Positions 34,135-40,798 of a DNA stretch of 64,000 bases are shown in pieces. This DNA is from JBKEDS01 sp047975545 (GTDB taxonomy: Bacteria > Bacteroidota > Bacteroidia > Flavobacteriales > Flavobacteriaceae). Under the pieces are notes generated by a model, which did not search any database, was not told the DNA's origin, and saw only the letters and a list, made by a program, of their open reading frames with translations. The stretch is taken from assembly GCA_047975545.1 (NCBI GenBank), contig JBKEDS010000008.1, forward strand, positions 62,001 through 126,000, written 5' to 3'. A program made the translations under genes and the position numbers. Every line of letters starts with the position of its first letter. Positions within the stretch are counted from its first letter, which is position 1.

Positions 34135-34313
34135 TCATGTCAACCCCTGAAACTTTGTATGGAGATCGCTTCGTCGTCGTGCCTCCTTCTCGCAATGACG
34201 TCATTGCGAGCGAAGTGAAGCAATCTTTACAACAACAAACAACAGGCTGTTTCGTGTCTTGCGACGACAACGGAGAAAGCAACCCCGTCCGACAATTTTA
34301 GGTAGACATGACA
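34135..34313 (+). repeat. Palindromic element family A, copy A5, enlarged
   Basis: The ends are TCATGTCAACC and TAGACATGACA, of the TCATG type. The centre GCAATGACGTCATTGC is followed by an extra arm, GAGCGAAGTGAAGCAATC, then about 35 bp of new sequence and a second GCGACGACAACGGAGAAAGC arm, giving 179 bp in all. It separates mmdA from the epimerase gene. Confidence 0.88.
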
Positions 34314-34317
34314 ATCG

Positions 34318-34725
34318 TTATTTTTGTTTAGAGCATAACTCGGTTAACACACCATGAGTAGATTTTGGGTGAAGAAACCCAATATTTAAGCCCTCAGCGC
34401 CTTTCCGAGATGTTTTGTCGATTAGCGTAACACCCCGTTTTTCGGCTGTTTTTAAAGCCTCGTCGGTATTGTTTACGGCAAAGGCTATGTGGTGTATGCC
34501 TTGGCCTTTTTTGGCGATAAATTTTCCTATCGGGCCATCGGGCGATGTGCTTTCCAATAGTTCTATTTTTGTGTTACCTACCAAAAAAAAGGCTGTCTTC
34601 ACTTTTTGATCGACAACCTCCTCTACGGCATAGCATTTCATACCCAAAACATCTTCATAATACTTTATGGATTCGTCAAGGTTTTCTACGGCTATGCCAA
34701 TGTGTTCGATGTGAGAAATATTCAT
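34318..34725 (-). CDS. mce: Methylmalonyl-CoA epimerase
   Basis: A 135-residue vicinal-oxygen-chelate protein with IEHIGIAVENL (metal His near residue 8), GIHHIAFAV and GVLTELC with the metal Glu. It interconverts (R)- and (S)-methylmalonyl-CoA and so links MutAB with the decarboxylase. It is first in the leftward series, with a promoter at 34767-34793; family A copy A5 lies between it and mmdA. Confidence 0.94.
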   Translation of the reverse strand: MNISHIEHIGIAVENLDESIKYYEDVLGMKCYAVEEVVDQKVKTAFFLVGNTKIELLESTSPDGPIGKFIAKKGQGIHHIAFAVNNTDEALKTAEKRGVTLIDKTSRKGAEGLNIGFLHPKSTHGVLTELCSKQK

Positions 34726-34766
34726 AATTTGTGTATTTATTTTGATATATTCGTAAAATAGTCTTT

Positions 34767-34793
34767 CAAAATTAGGATAACACTTGTTTTCAA
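34767..34793 (-). promoter_or_regulatory. Promoter for the epimerase/decarboxylase series
   Basis: On the minus strand TTG (34791-34793), a 16-nt spacer and TAATTTTG (34767-34774) fit the Bacteroidota promoter, though the spacer is a little short. The ATG of mce is 41 nt further. Confidence 0.5.
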
Positions 34794-35006
34794 TACATGA
34801 TTAAAATCATATAATGGAAATATGGCATCGAACTTATTAACTATAACGTAATAGTTGTTTTCATTTTTATAAATTTACAACAAACAAGAATATAAACACC
34901 TGATAATAAATACTATAAGGCATTTCTTATTTTTTTTAAATTGCTTTTATTGTATGGATTGCATTCGTACCTCATGGCAATGAAAATTATTGTTCCGCAG
35001 CGTTTT

Positions 35007-35168
35007 ATACCAATTTCACATCAAAACGAGCCTTATTATTTTGCTCTTTCGCACTTATGCTTCGTTAAAAAACATCATCGTAGCTACGGCTATGACTCAT
35101 TTTTTTGCCTTGCCTAAGCACAAAATATTCAAAATAATTTAAGGCACATTTCAATATAAAATTGGTAT
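35007..35168. repeat. 162-bp imperfect palindromic element with ATACCAATTT ends
   Basis: ATACCAATTT (35007-35016) is mirrored by AAATTGGTAT (35159-35168). The two halves are imperfect inverted copies of each other along their length, meeting near CGTAGCTACGG at 35085-35095. It is one of several elements in the 34726-35768 gap, which holds no credible gene. Confidence 0.78.
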
Positions 35169-35203
35169 TACAGAGGTTTTGCACTGAGATTCGCTAAGGC
35201 GTT

Positions 35204-35308
35204 TTGGTATTTTTACTTCAGCAATCCAAAATCGATTCTTGTTGTTTGGTAATCGATAAGGTGGGGGATTGCTGCTTCGTACCTTATATAATCATATAAA
35301 TATACCAA
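35204..35308. repeat. 105-bp palindromic element with nested stems
   Basis: TTGGTAT (35204-35210) pairs with ATACCAA (35302-35308), CAGCAATCC (35219-35227) with GGATTGCTG (35266-35274), and ATCGATT (35231-35237) with AATCGAT (35251-35257), giving one long interrupted hairpin. Confidence 0.72.
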
Positions 35309-35469
35309 CTTAGGCGCATAACTGATAATTATGATAAAAATATGCTCCTTATTTTCAGCCTACTTACGGGTTATAAGGAAGGTTTAGTTTGTTCAAAATG
35401 GTGTAAGCCTATGATTTTTGAATTTGCCCCCTCATATACAGGAAGTTCATGATTAGTCTTTAAGTGCCT

Positions 35470-35567
35470 AAGTCAATAAATATATTTTGTCATAAAACAA
35501 AAAGACGCTTATGTTTATCGCAAATTTTCATTTGCTCCTCTTAATATCAAATGCTCAGCGTGACAAC
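35470..35567. repeat. Dispersed repeat family C, copy C1
   Basis: A 29-bp core (35530-35558, containing GCTCCTCTTAATATCAAATG) is identical to 56833-56861 upstream of a GH13 gene. Weaker similarity runs on to about 35470, which corresponds to the first dozen codons of that gene. Here no start codon or open frame remains, so it looks like a decayed copy. Confidence 0.72.
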
Positions 35568-35624
35568 TGCTAAAAATTATATGATTTTTAACTATTCGGT
35601 TTTGGATAAAGGTAATTTTAACAC

Positions 35625-35656
35625 AAAAAAAGCCCCCATGCAATGGGAGCTTTTTT
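35625..35656. terminator. Terminator of the deoxyhypusine-synthase-like operon
   Basis: AAAAAAGCCCCCAT (from 35626) and ATGGGAGCTTTTTT (35643-35656) form a strong stem with a 3-nt loop and A/T runs on each side. It lies 110 bp beyond the last leftward gene (stop at 35769). Confidence 0.82.
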
Positions 35657-35768
35657 GAAAGTATTTTAATAAATTATCCCAAACTTATTTGTAGGGGATA
35701 TTAAAAGAAATAACACGTATTTCCTTGGCATATTTTAGCGAAAAACGTTGCTTTTCGGGGCTTGTAAC

Positions 35769-35999
35769 CTACTCGACCAACTTTAAACTCTCGACGCGGT
35801 AAATAACATCGTCGTCGCTTTCGGAGTCGTCTTCCACAAATACGATTTTAAAGGTTTTGTCGACCAGGTTTTTATCGTTTTTAAGGTCGAATTGCTTTAA
35901 AACCCTTGGGTGTACGTCTTCAAAGGCTAACTCGTCCCCATTTTCAAACCAAAACGTGTAATAGCCCTTTTTGTAGGATTTAAAAATTGCTGTTTTCAT
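35769..35999 (-). CDS. Small conserved acidic protein, unknown
   Basis: A 76-residue soluble protein (MKTAIFKSYKKGYYTFWFEN at the N-terminus; acidic stretch EDDSESDDD near residue 60). Similar proteins follow DHS-like genes in flavobacteria, but function is unknown to me. It is third in a leftward operon, 18 nt after the acidic-tail protein. After its TAG stop the same frame stays open for another 27 codons before TAA. Confidence 0.7.
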   Translation of the reverse strand: MKTAIFKSYKKGYYTFWFENGDELAFEDVHPRVLKQFDLKNDKNLVDKTFKIVFVEDDSESDDDVIYRVESLKLVE

Positions 36000-36017
36000 G
36001 AATATTAAATAGTGTAA

Positions 36018-36377
36018 TTAATCTTCGTCGTCGTCGTCATCTTCATCGTCGTCGTCATCGGGTAGGTCGGTAGGCTCATTGTCGTTATCGTCGTCGTTAT
36101 CGCCGTCTTCAACTTTTACGCTGTCGAAATCTACTTCGGTTTCGGTATCGCTGTCGTCATCTTCGCCAAAATCTTCCATGGCCTGTATTAGGCGTTTTCC
36201 TACCTTAACCAAATAAATGGTATCCTCGGTACGTACTTCTACGGCTTCTATAACTTCGTTTTGGGCATTACGGAACGAAATAATATCGGTTTCGTCGTAT
36301 CCGTCGGGAAATTTTTCAACAAGAAGGTTTAGGATGTCCTCGTTTAGTTTTTTGTAATCTACAATTTTACGCAACAT
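36018..36377 (-). CDS. Small protein with Asp/Glu-rich tail, unknown
   Basis: A 119-residue protein. Residues 1-70 form a short folded part (LNEDILNLLVEKFPDGYDE and VEVRTEDTIYLVKVGKRL); residues 75-119 are almost all Asp, Glu and Asn, ending in long D/E runs coded by repeated GAC/GAT/GAA. Such tails can bind metals or basic proteins, but this is inference. It is second in the operon, 16 nt after the DHS-like gene and 18 nt before the next. Confidence 0.75.
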   Translation of the reverse strand: MLRKIVDYKKLNEDILNLLVEKFPDGYDETDIISFRNAQNEVIEAVEVRTEDTIYLVKVGKRLIQAMEDFGEDDDSDTETEVDFDSVKVEDGDNDDDNDNEPTDLPDDDDDEDDDDDED

Positions 36378-36393
36378 AAATATTTAGGGTTAG

Positions 36394-37368
36394 TTATTGG
36401 TCCAATAAATAAGCAAAGATTAATGGGGCAACTATTGTTGCATCGCTTTCTATTATAAATTTCGGGGTGTCGATATCCAACTTGCCCCAGGTTATTTTTT
36501 CGTTTGGCACGGCACCGGAGTAGGAGCCGTAGCTTGTTGTAGAGTCGCTAATTTGGCAAAAATAGCTCCAGAACGGGGTATCGGTACGCTCCATGTCCTG
36601 GTACAGCATGGGTACGACGCATATTGGAAAATCGCCCGCTATACCGCCTCCTATTTGGAAAAACCCTATGCCGTTTTTGGAGTTTTGGGTATACCAATCG
36701 GCCAAAAAGGTCATGTACTCGATACCGGATTTCATGGTGCTTGCTTTTAGGTCGCCTTTAAGTACGTAACTGGCAAAAATATTGCCCATTGTGCTGTCCT
36801 CCCACCCCGGTACAATAATGGGCAGGTTTTTTTCGGCAGCGGCGTACATCCAGGAGTCTTTTAAATCGATTTCATAATATTGTTCCAAAACGCCCGAAAG
36901 CAGCATTTTATACATGTATTCGTGGGGCAGGTAACGCTCGCCCTTGGTATCGGCATCTTTCCATATTTTGTAAATGTGTTTTTGTAGGCGGCGGAACGCT
37001 TCCTCTTCGGGAATACAGGTATCGGTAACACGGTTTAGGCCTTGCTCCAACAAATCCCACTCGTCCTGTGGGGTTAAGTCGCGGTAGTGCGGTACGCGCT
37101 TATAGTGCGAGTGCGCCACGAGGTTCATAATATCCTCCTCAAGGTTAGCTCCGGTACAAGAGATAATCTGTACTTTGTCCTGCCGAATCATTTCGGCAAA
37201 GCTCTTGCCCAACTCGGCGGTACTCATGGCACCTGCCAGCGACACCAACATTTTGGCGCCCGAGGCCAATTGGGCTTCGTAGCCTTTTGCGGCATCGACC
37301 AAAGCGGCGGCATTAAAGTGTAAATAGTGTTTTTCTATAAATTGTGAAATAGGTCCTTTGTTACTCAT
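36394..37368 (-). CDS. Deoxyhypusine-synthase-like protein, probable homospermidine synthase
   Basis: A 324-residue NAD-dependent protein of the deoxyhypusine synthase fold, with ISCTGANLEED and GFFQIGGGIAGDFPI for the nucleotide site. Near the C-terminus EKITWGKL keeps the reactive lysine (about K296) equivalent to the one in VSWGKI of the eukaryotic enzyme. Bacteria lack eIF5A, and a cyanobacterial homologue (SpeY) makes homospermidine; flavobacteria contain mainly homospermidine. With arginine decarboxylase next door, homospermidine synthesis is the likely role, but this is inference. It starts at the ATG at 37368 and leads a three-gene operon. Confidence 0.88.
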   Translation of the reverse strand: MSNKGPISQFIEKHYLHFNAAALVDAAKGYEAQLASGAKMLVSLAGAMSTAELGKSFAEMIRQDKVQIISCTGANLEEDIMNLVAHSHYKRVPHYRDLTPQDEWDLLEQGLNRVTDTCIPEEEAFRRLQKHIYKIWKDADTKGERYLPHEYMYKMLLSGVLEQYYEIDLKDSWMYAAAEKNLPIIVPGWEDSTMGNIFASYVLKGDLKASTMKSGIEYMTFLADWYTQNSKNGIGFFQIGGGIAGDFPICVVPMLYQDMERTDTPFWSYFCQISDSTTSYGSYSGAVPNEKITWGKLDIDTPKFIIESDATIVAPLIFAYLLDQ

Positions 37369-37518
37369 TATTTGTATGGTGATTTAAATCTTTTTATATA
37401 TCTATTGTTCAATGTTTTGCGCCATCAAAAAGCTAAATTTATAATTTAACTGTTAACAAAACAATTTTACTAATAAAAAAATGATGTTTTAAAATTATTT
37501 TTTAAAAAACAGTTAGTA

Positions 37519-37641
37519 TCATGTCAACCTAAAATTGATGGATGGAATTGCTTCCTCCGTTGTCGTCGCAATGACGTCATCGCGAAAAGGAGGCACGATG
37601 ACGAAGCGATCTCCATACGAAATTTCAAAACTGACATGACA
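37519..37641 (-). repeat. Palindromic element family A, copy A6
   Basis: A 123-bp copy in inverted orientation with TCATGTCAACC and CTGACATGACA at the ends, GGAATTGCTTCCTCCGTTG and the centre GCAATGACGTCATCGC. It ends 4 nt before the speA stop codon (37646) and separates speA from the DHS-like gene, in the position where many relatives have an agmatinase gene. Confidence 0.92.
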
Positions 37642-37645
37642 TTCA

Positions 37646-39043
37646 TTAGTTATCGTAGCCAAGTATTTTAAGTAAATCCTCGCTTTTTTGTTGTTCGCTA
37701 AACAGTTGGGTTGTTATATTACCATTTTCGTCCTTATCGATTAAAATATGTTTGGGCGAGGGTATTAAACAGTGCTGCAAGCCCCCAAACCCGCCAATGG
37801 TTTCTTGGTAAGCCCCCGTATTGAAAAACCCGATGTACAGGGGTTTGTCCTTATTATACTTGGGCAGGTAAATGGCGTTCATGTGCTGCTCGCTATTGTA
37901 ATAATCGTCGCTATCGCAGGTTAGGCCGCCCAATAACACGCGCTCATAACTTTCGTGCCAACGGTTAATGGGCAACAGGATAAACCGCTTGTTTATGGCC
38001 CAAGTATCGGGCAGGGTGGTAATAAAGGATGAGTTTATCATGTTCCACTTCTCACGGTCGTTTTGTTGTTTTTGATAGAGTACTTCGTAAATAGCGCCGC
38101 CGCTTTCGCCAACGGTAAAGCTACCGAATTCGGTAAAAATATTGGGTACGGGCACTTCTTCTTCTTCGCAGGCCAAATTAATTTGGTTAATAATTTCGTC
38201 TACCATGTACTCGTAATCGAAATCGAAGGCCAAGGAATTTTTTATGGGGAAACCGCCCCCTATATTAAGGCTATCCAGGGTCGGGCAGATTTTTTTTAGG
38301 CTGGTGTACACCTTTAAGCATTTGTGCAGCTCGTTCCAATAATAGGCATTATCGCGAATGCCCGTGTTGATAAAAAAGTGAAGCATTTTTAGCTTTACCT
38401 TTTTGTTGTTCTGGATTTGGTTTTTGTAGAACGGTACTATGTTTTTGTAACCTATGCCCAATCGGGAGGTGTAAAATTCGAATTTTGGTTCTTCTTCCGA
38501 AGCGATACGAATGCCAACGTTGAATTTTCCTTTTATTTCCTGTGAAAGCAAATCGATTTCCTCGTAATTATCAATTATCGGGATGGCGTTTTTATGCCCG
38601 TTGTTAATCAATCGGGCAATATTGGTAACGTACTGCGCCCGCTTAAACCCGTTGCTTATTACGTAGGTAGAATCGGTAATTTTGCCTTCGGCCTTTAGTT
38701 TTTCAACAATATCGATATCGAAAGCCGACGAGGTTTCAATATGTATTCCGTTTTCCAGGGCTTCGTTAAGCACATGCTTAAAATGCGAGCTTTTGGTGCA
38801 ATAGCAGTAAAAATACTTGCCCTTGTATTTGTTGTTTTTTATGGCCTTGGCAAACCAGCCCTTGGCCTTTTGTATGTTATTTGAAATTTGCGGCAAGTAG
38901 GTAAATTTTAAGGGGGCACCATACTGCTCGACCAATTCCATAAGGTCTATATCGTGAAATTTTAGGTAGCGGTCCTCTAATTTAAATTCGTCTTGTGGAA
39001 AATCGAAAGTTTGGTTGATTAAATCGATGTATTTAGTGTTCAT
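37646..39043 (-). CDS. speA: Arginine decarboxylase, short PLP fold-III type
   Basis: A 465-residue PLP enzyme of the alanine-racemase-fold decarboxylase group, in the short form found in Bacteroidota. YCYCTKSSHF gives the PLP lysine, LNIGGGFPIK the phosphate-binding glycines, EFGSFTVGESG the arginine-region equivalent, and GGLTCDSDDYY the active-site Cys-Asp of the partner subunit. It makes agmatine, the first step of polyamine synthesis. The DHS-like gene follows downstream. A structured leader of about 220 nt precedes the ATG. Confidence 0.92.
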   Translation of the reverse strand: MNTKYIDLINQTFDFPQDEFKLEDRYLKFHDIDLMELVEQYGAPLKFTYLPQISNNIQKAKGWFAKAIKNNKYKGKYFYCYCTKSSHFKHVLNEALENGIHIETSSAFDIDIVEKLKAEGKITDSTYVISNGFKRAQYVTNIARLINNGHKNAIPIIDNYEEIDLLSQEIKGKFNVGIRIASEEEPKFEFYTSRLGIGYKNIVPFYKNQIQNNKKVKLKMLHFFINTGIRDNAYYWNELHKCLKVYTSLKKICPTLDSLNIGGGFPIKNSLAFDFDYEYMVDEIINQINLACEEEEVPVPNIFTEFGSFTVGESGGAIYEVLYQKQQNDREKWNMINSSFITTLPDTWAINKRFILLPINRWHESYERVLLGGLTCDSDDYYNSEQHMNAIYLPKYNKDKPLYIGFFNTGAYQETIGGFGGLQHCLIPSPKHILIDKDENGNITTQLFSEQQKSEDLLKILGYDN

Positions 39044-39266
39044 TTATTTTATTTAGAAATTTTTAAAAAGTTGAATTTTGGGGTAATTCAAAATTGAATT
39101 AAATTAATAAACAAAATGCCTCAAACTTGTAATTGTGGCTGGGTGGTAGGTATAAAACCGTACAGGTGCTGGCTTAGCAGCGTATGGAAAACGGAAGATA
39201 GCTCTAAAGTCCGGTTACTTAACCTATAAGCCGCTTTTGAACACAACTTCCTTTTGTTCAAAAGCC
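39044..39266 (-). promoter_or_regulatory. Structured candidate leader RNA upstream of speA
   Basis: Reading leftward from a TATTTTCG -7-like box (39267-39274), the leader begins with a perfect 11-bp hairpin (TGTTCAAAAGC 39255-39265 with GCTTTTGAACA 39233-39243). GGCTTA and TAAGCC then enclose smaller stems (GGTTAAGTAACC, CGGA with TCCG), followed by a U/A-rich stretch to the ATG. It is not an open frame. It may be a cis-regulatory RNA for polyamine synthesis or a small RNA; I cannot match it to a known class. The rest of the gap to 39521 is A+T-rich with no gene. Confidence 0.4.
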
Positions 39267-39521
39267 CGAAAATACAAACAGATTTCAATTGTTCAGCTAT
39301 TAAAGGTACAAATGAAATATAAATATTTTAATTTTCGGTTTTTTTAAAGTGAAAATTTTGTTTTTTTATTTGTGGGGTTATCCTGTGCTGCGGTTGGGGA
39401 AATGGGTTGTTTTTGGGGTTGGTTTTTTTTTGAGAAAACTAAAAAAACGGTATTAAATCATTTTTACGTTCGAAGTTTCGAAAGATGTTTTATCATAATG
39501 AACACAACTTGCTGAAGTATA

Positions 39522-40394
39522 TTACACCATTTTCAACAAATTAAGTTCCTGTTCGGTTAGGTGTTTCCAATGGCCCCGGGGCAGATCCTTTTTGGTAAGG
39601 TGGGCAATGGCCACGCAGTCCAGATTAACAATATTGTAGTTTAGGGCTTCAAAAATGGTCCGGATAATGGTGTTTCCGGTATTTTTAATTTTTAGGCCGA
39701 TTTCTTTTTTTGTGGCGCCCTCGATATAGCTGGCTTCTTCTACTTCAATAAACTTATCGTCTGCCTTAAAACCGTTTTGTATTTTTTTAAGATCTTCCAA
39801 TTTTAGGTTTCTGTCCAATTCAACATGGAACAAACGTGCCACGCCTTTTTTGGAGTTGGTAAACTTGGCCACAACGGTTTCGTCGTTGGTAAACAGGAGC
39901 AGGCCTTTGGAGTTTCGGCCCAACCGCCCAATGGGTTTTATTTTGGCATTGGTAGCATTGGCTACCAAATCCATTACCGTACGGCCTTTGCCCTCGCTGG
40001 TAGTAGTGGCAAAGCCTTTTGGTTTGTTAAGCAGCACGTAGGTTTTTTTTTCAGGACTAATGCGGGCGCCATCGTAACGTACCTCGTCGGTTGGTTTTAC
40101 TTTGTAACCCATTTCGGTAACTACTTTGCCGTTTACCGTTACCAGTCCGGCAGCAATATGCACATCGGCCTCGCGGCGGGAACACATGCCCGAATTGGCC
40201 ACGTATTTGTTTAGCCTAATGGTATCAGGGTTGGTTGTTTTCGGGGCGGTTGCCTCTTTTTTAACAGGAGCATTGCCCCGGGCATAGCTTTTTGTTTTGG
40301 AAAAATTACTCCTATTGGAAGTTTTGTTTCCGTTATTTTGCTGCCCCCGTCCCGAAGGTTTTCCTTTTCCACTTGTGCCTTGTGTCCTGCTCAT
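39522..40394 (-). CDS. RsuA/RluB-family pseudouridine synthase homologue lacking the catalytic Asp
   Basis: A 290-residue protein: a basic low-complexity N-terminus (1-55, Gly/Asn/Ser/Lys), an S4 RNA-binding domain (about 58-105, IRLNKYVANSGMCSRREAD) and a synthase domain with YVLLNKPKGF. The family motif GRLD is here GRLG (156-159, codon GGC at 39918-39920), so the catalytic aspartate is glycine. Other conserved spots also differ, such as LDCVAIAHLTKK where relatives have LDRV and GLTKK. The frame is intact, so it may be an RNA-binding paralogue that no longer makes pseudouridine. Promoter box at 40409-40416. Confidence 0.85.
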   Translation of the reverse strand: MSRTQGTSGKGKPSGRGQQNNGNKTSNRSNFSKTKSYARGNAPVKKEATAPKTTNPDTIRLNKYVANSGMCSRREADVHIAAGLVTVNGKVVTEMGYKVKPTDEVRYDGARISPEKKTYVLLNKPKGFATTTSEGKGRTVMDLVANATNAKIKPIGRLGRNSKGLLLFTNDETVVAKFTNSKKGVARLFHVELDRNLKLEDLKKIQNGFKADDKFIEVEEASYIEGATKKEIGLKIKNTGNTIIRTIFEALNYNIVNLDCVAIAHLTKKDLPRGHWKHLTEQELNLLKMV

Positions 40395-40408
40395 TTTATA
40401 TTTTTTGG

Positions 40409-40416
40409 CAAAGATA
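40409..40416 (-). promoter_or_regulatory. -7 promoter box for the pseudouridine synthase homologue
   Basis: TATCTTTG on the minus strand fits TAnnTTTG and lies 14 nt before the ATG at 40394, so the transcript would be nearly leaderless. A -33 box is not clear. Confidence 0.55.
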
Positions 40417-40489
40417 GATTATAATTTTGGCTCTATGTTGATTTTAGTGGATAGAAAAATGCGATATGAACAATTTAAGCTCTTTTATT

Positions 40490-40700
40490 CTTTTGTCTTG
40501 ATACAAAAGAAACAAAAAACCATATCAATCTTAGGAAATTCCTTCGGAACACTCACTACCGGCATTACGTGCTTAAAGCTTCGCTTTGCTCCTTCATACC
40601 TTCGCTCCTTATTTCTGAAGGTTGATGTTTCCGATTTCATCGGAACAAGGGACTTGCTTACTTGCTATTTTTATTGCTTAAAATTTGCTTTACACCTATC
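40490..40700 (+). repeat. Dispersed repeat family D, copy D1
   Basis: It begins with the hairpin CTTTTGTCTTGATACAAAAG (7-bp stem), then ATCAATCTTAGGAAATTCC, and later an inverted match TTTCTGAAGGTTGATG. It is matched in the same order and orientation by 51899-52107. No gene is seen in the 40395-40798 gap. Confidence 0.85.
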
Positions 40701-40760
40701 TATCCAATACAGACTACTAACAAATAAAATAGCTTAAACATAATTATCCATTATAAATAA

Positions 40761-40796
40761 AATGAAGTCATAATTTCCTCATTTTCGGACTTCATT
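40761..40796 (-). terminator. Terminator of the mevalonate/UbiA genes
   Basis: AATGAAGTC (40761-40769) and GACTTCATT (40788-40796) form a perfect 9-bp stem with an 18-nt loop directly after the UbiA stop codon on the minus strand, followed by an A/T-rich run. Confidence 0.7.
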
Positions 40797-40798
40797 TA

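Noticed and set aside
39060..39270. The speA upstream segment as RNase P RNA, SRP RNA or 6S RNA
   Set aside because: The conserved core sequences of those RNAs that I know are absent.
40297..40737. A 146-codon open frame on the plus strand across the pseudouridine synthase start and repeat D1
   Set aside because: It is opposite a well-supported gene and then runs through a dispersed repeat; the translation resembles no protein.
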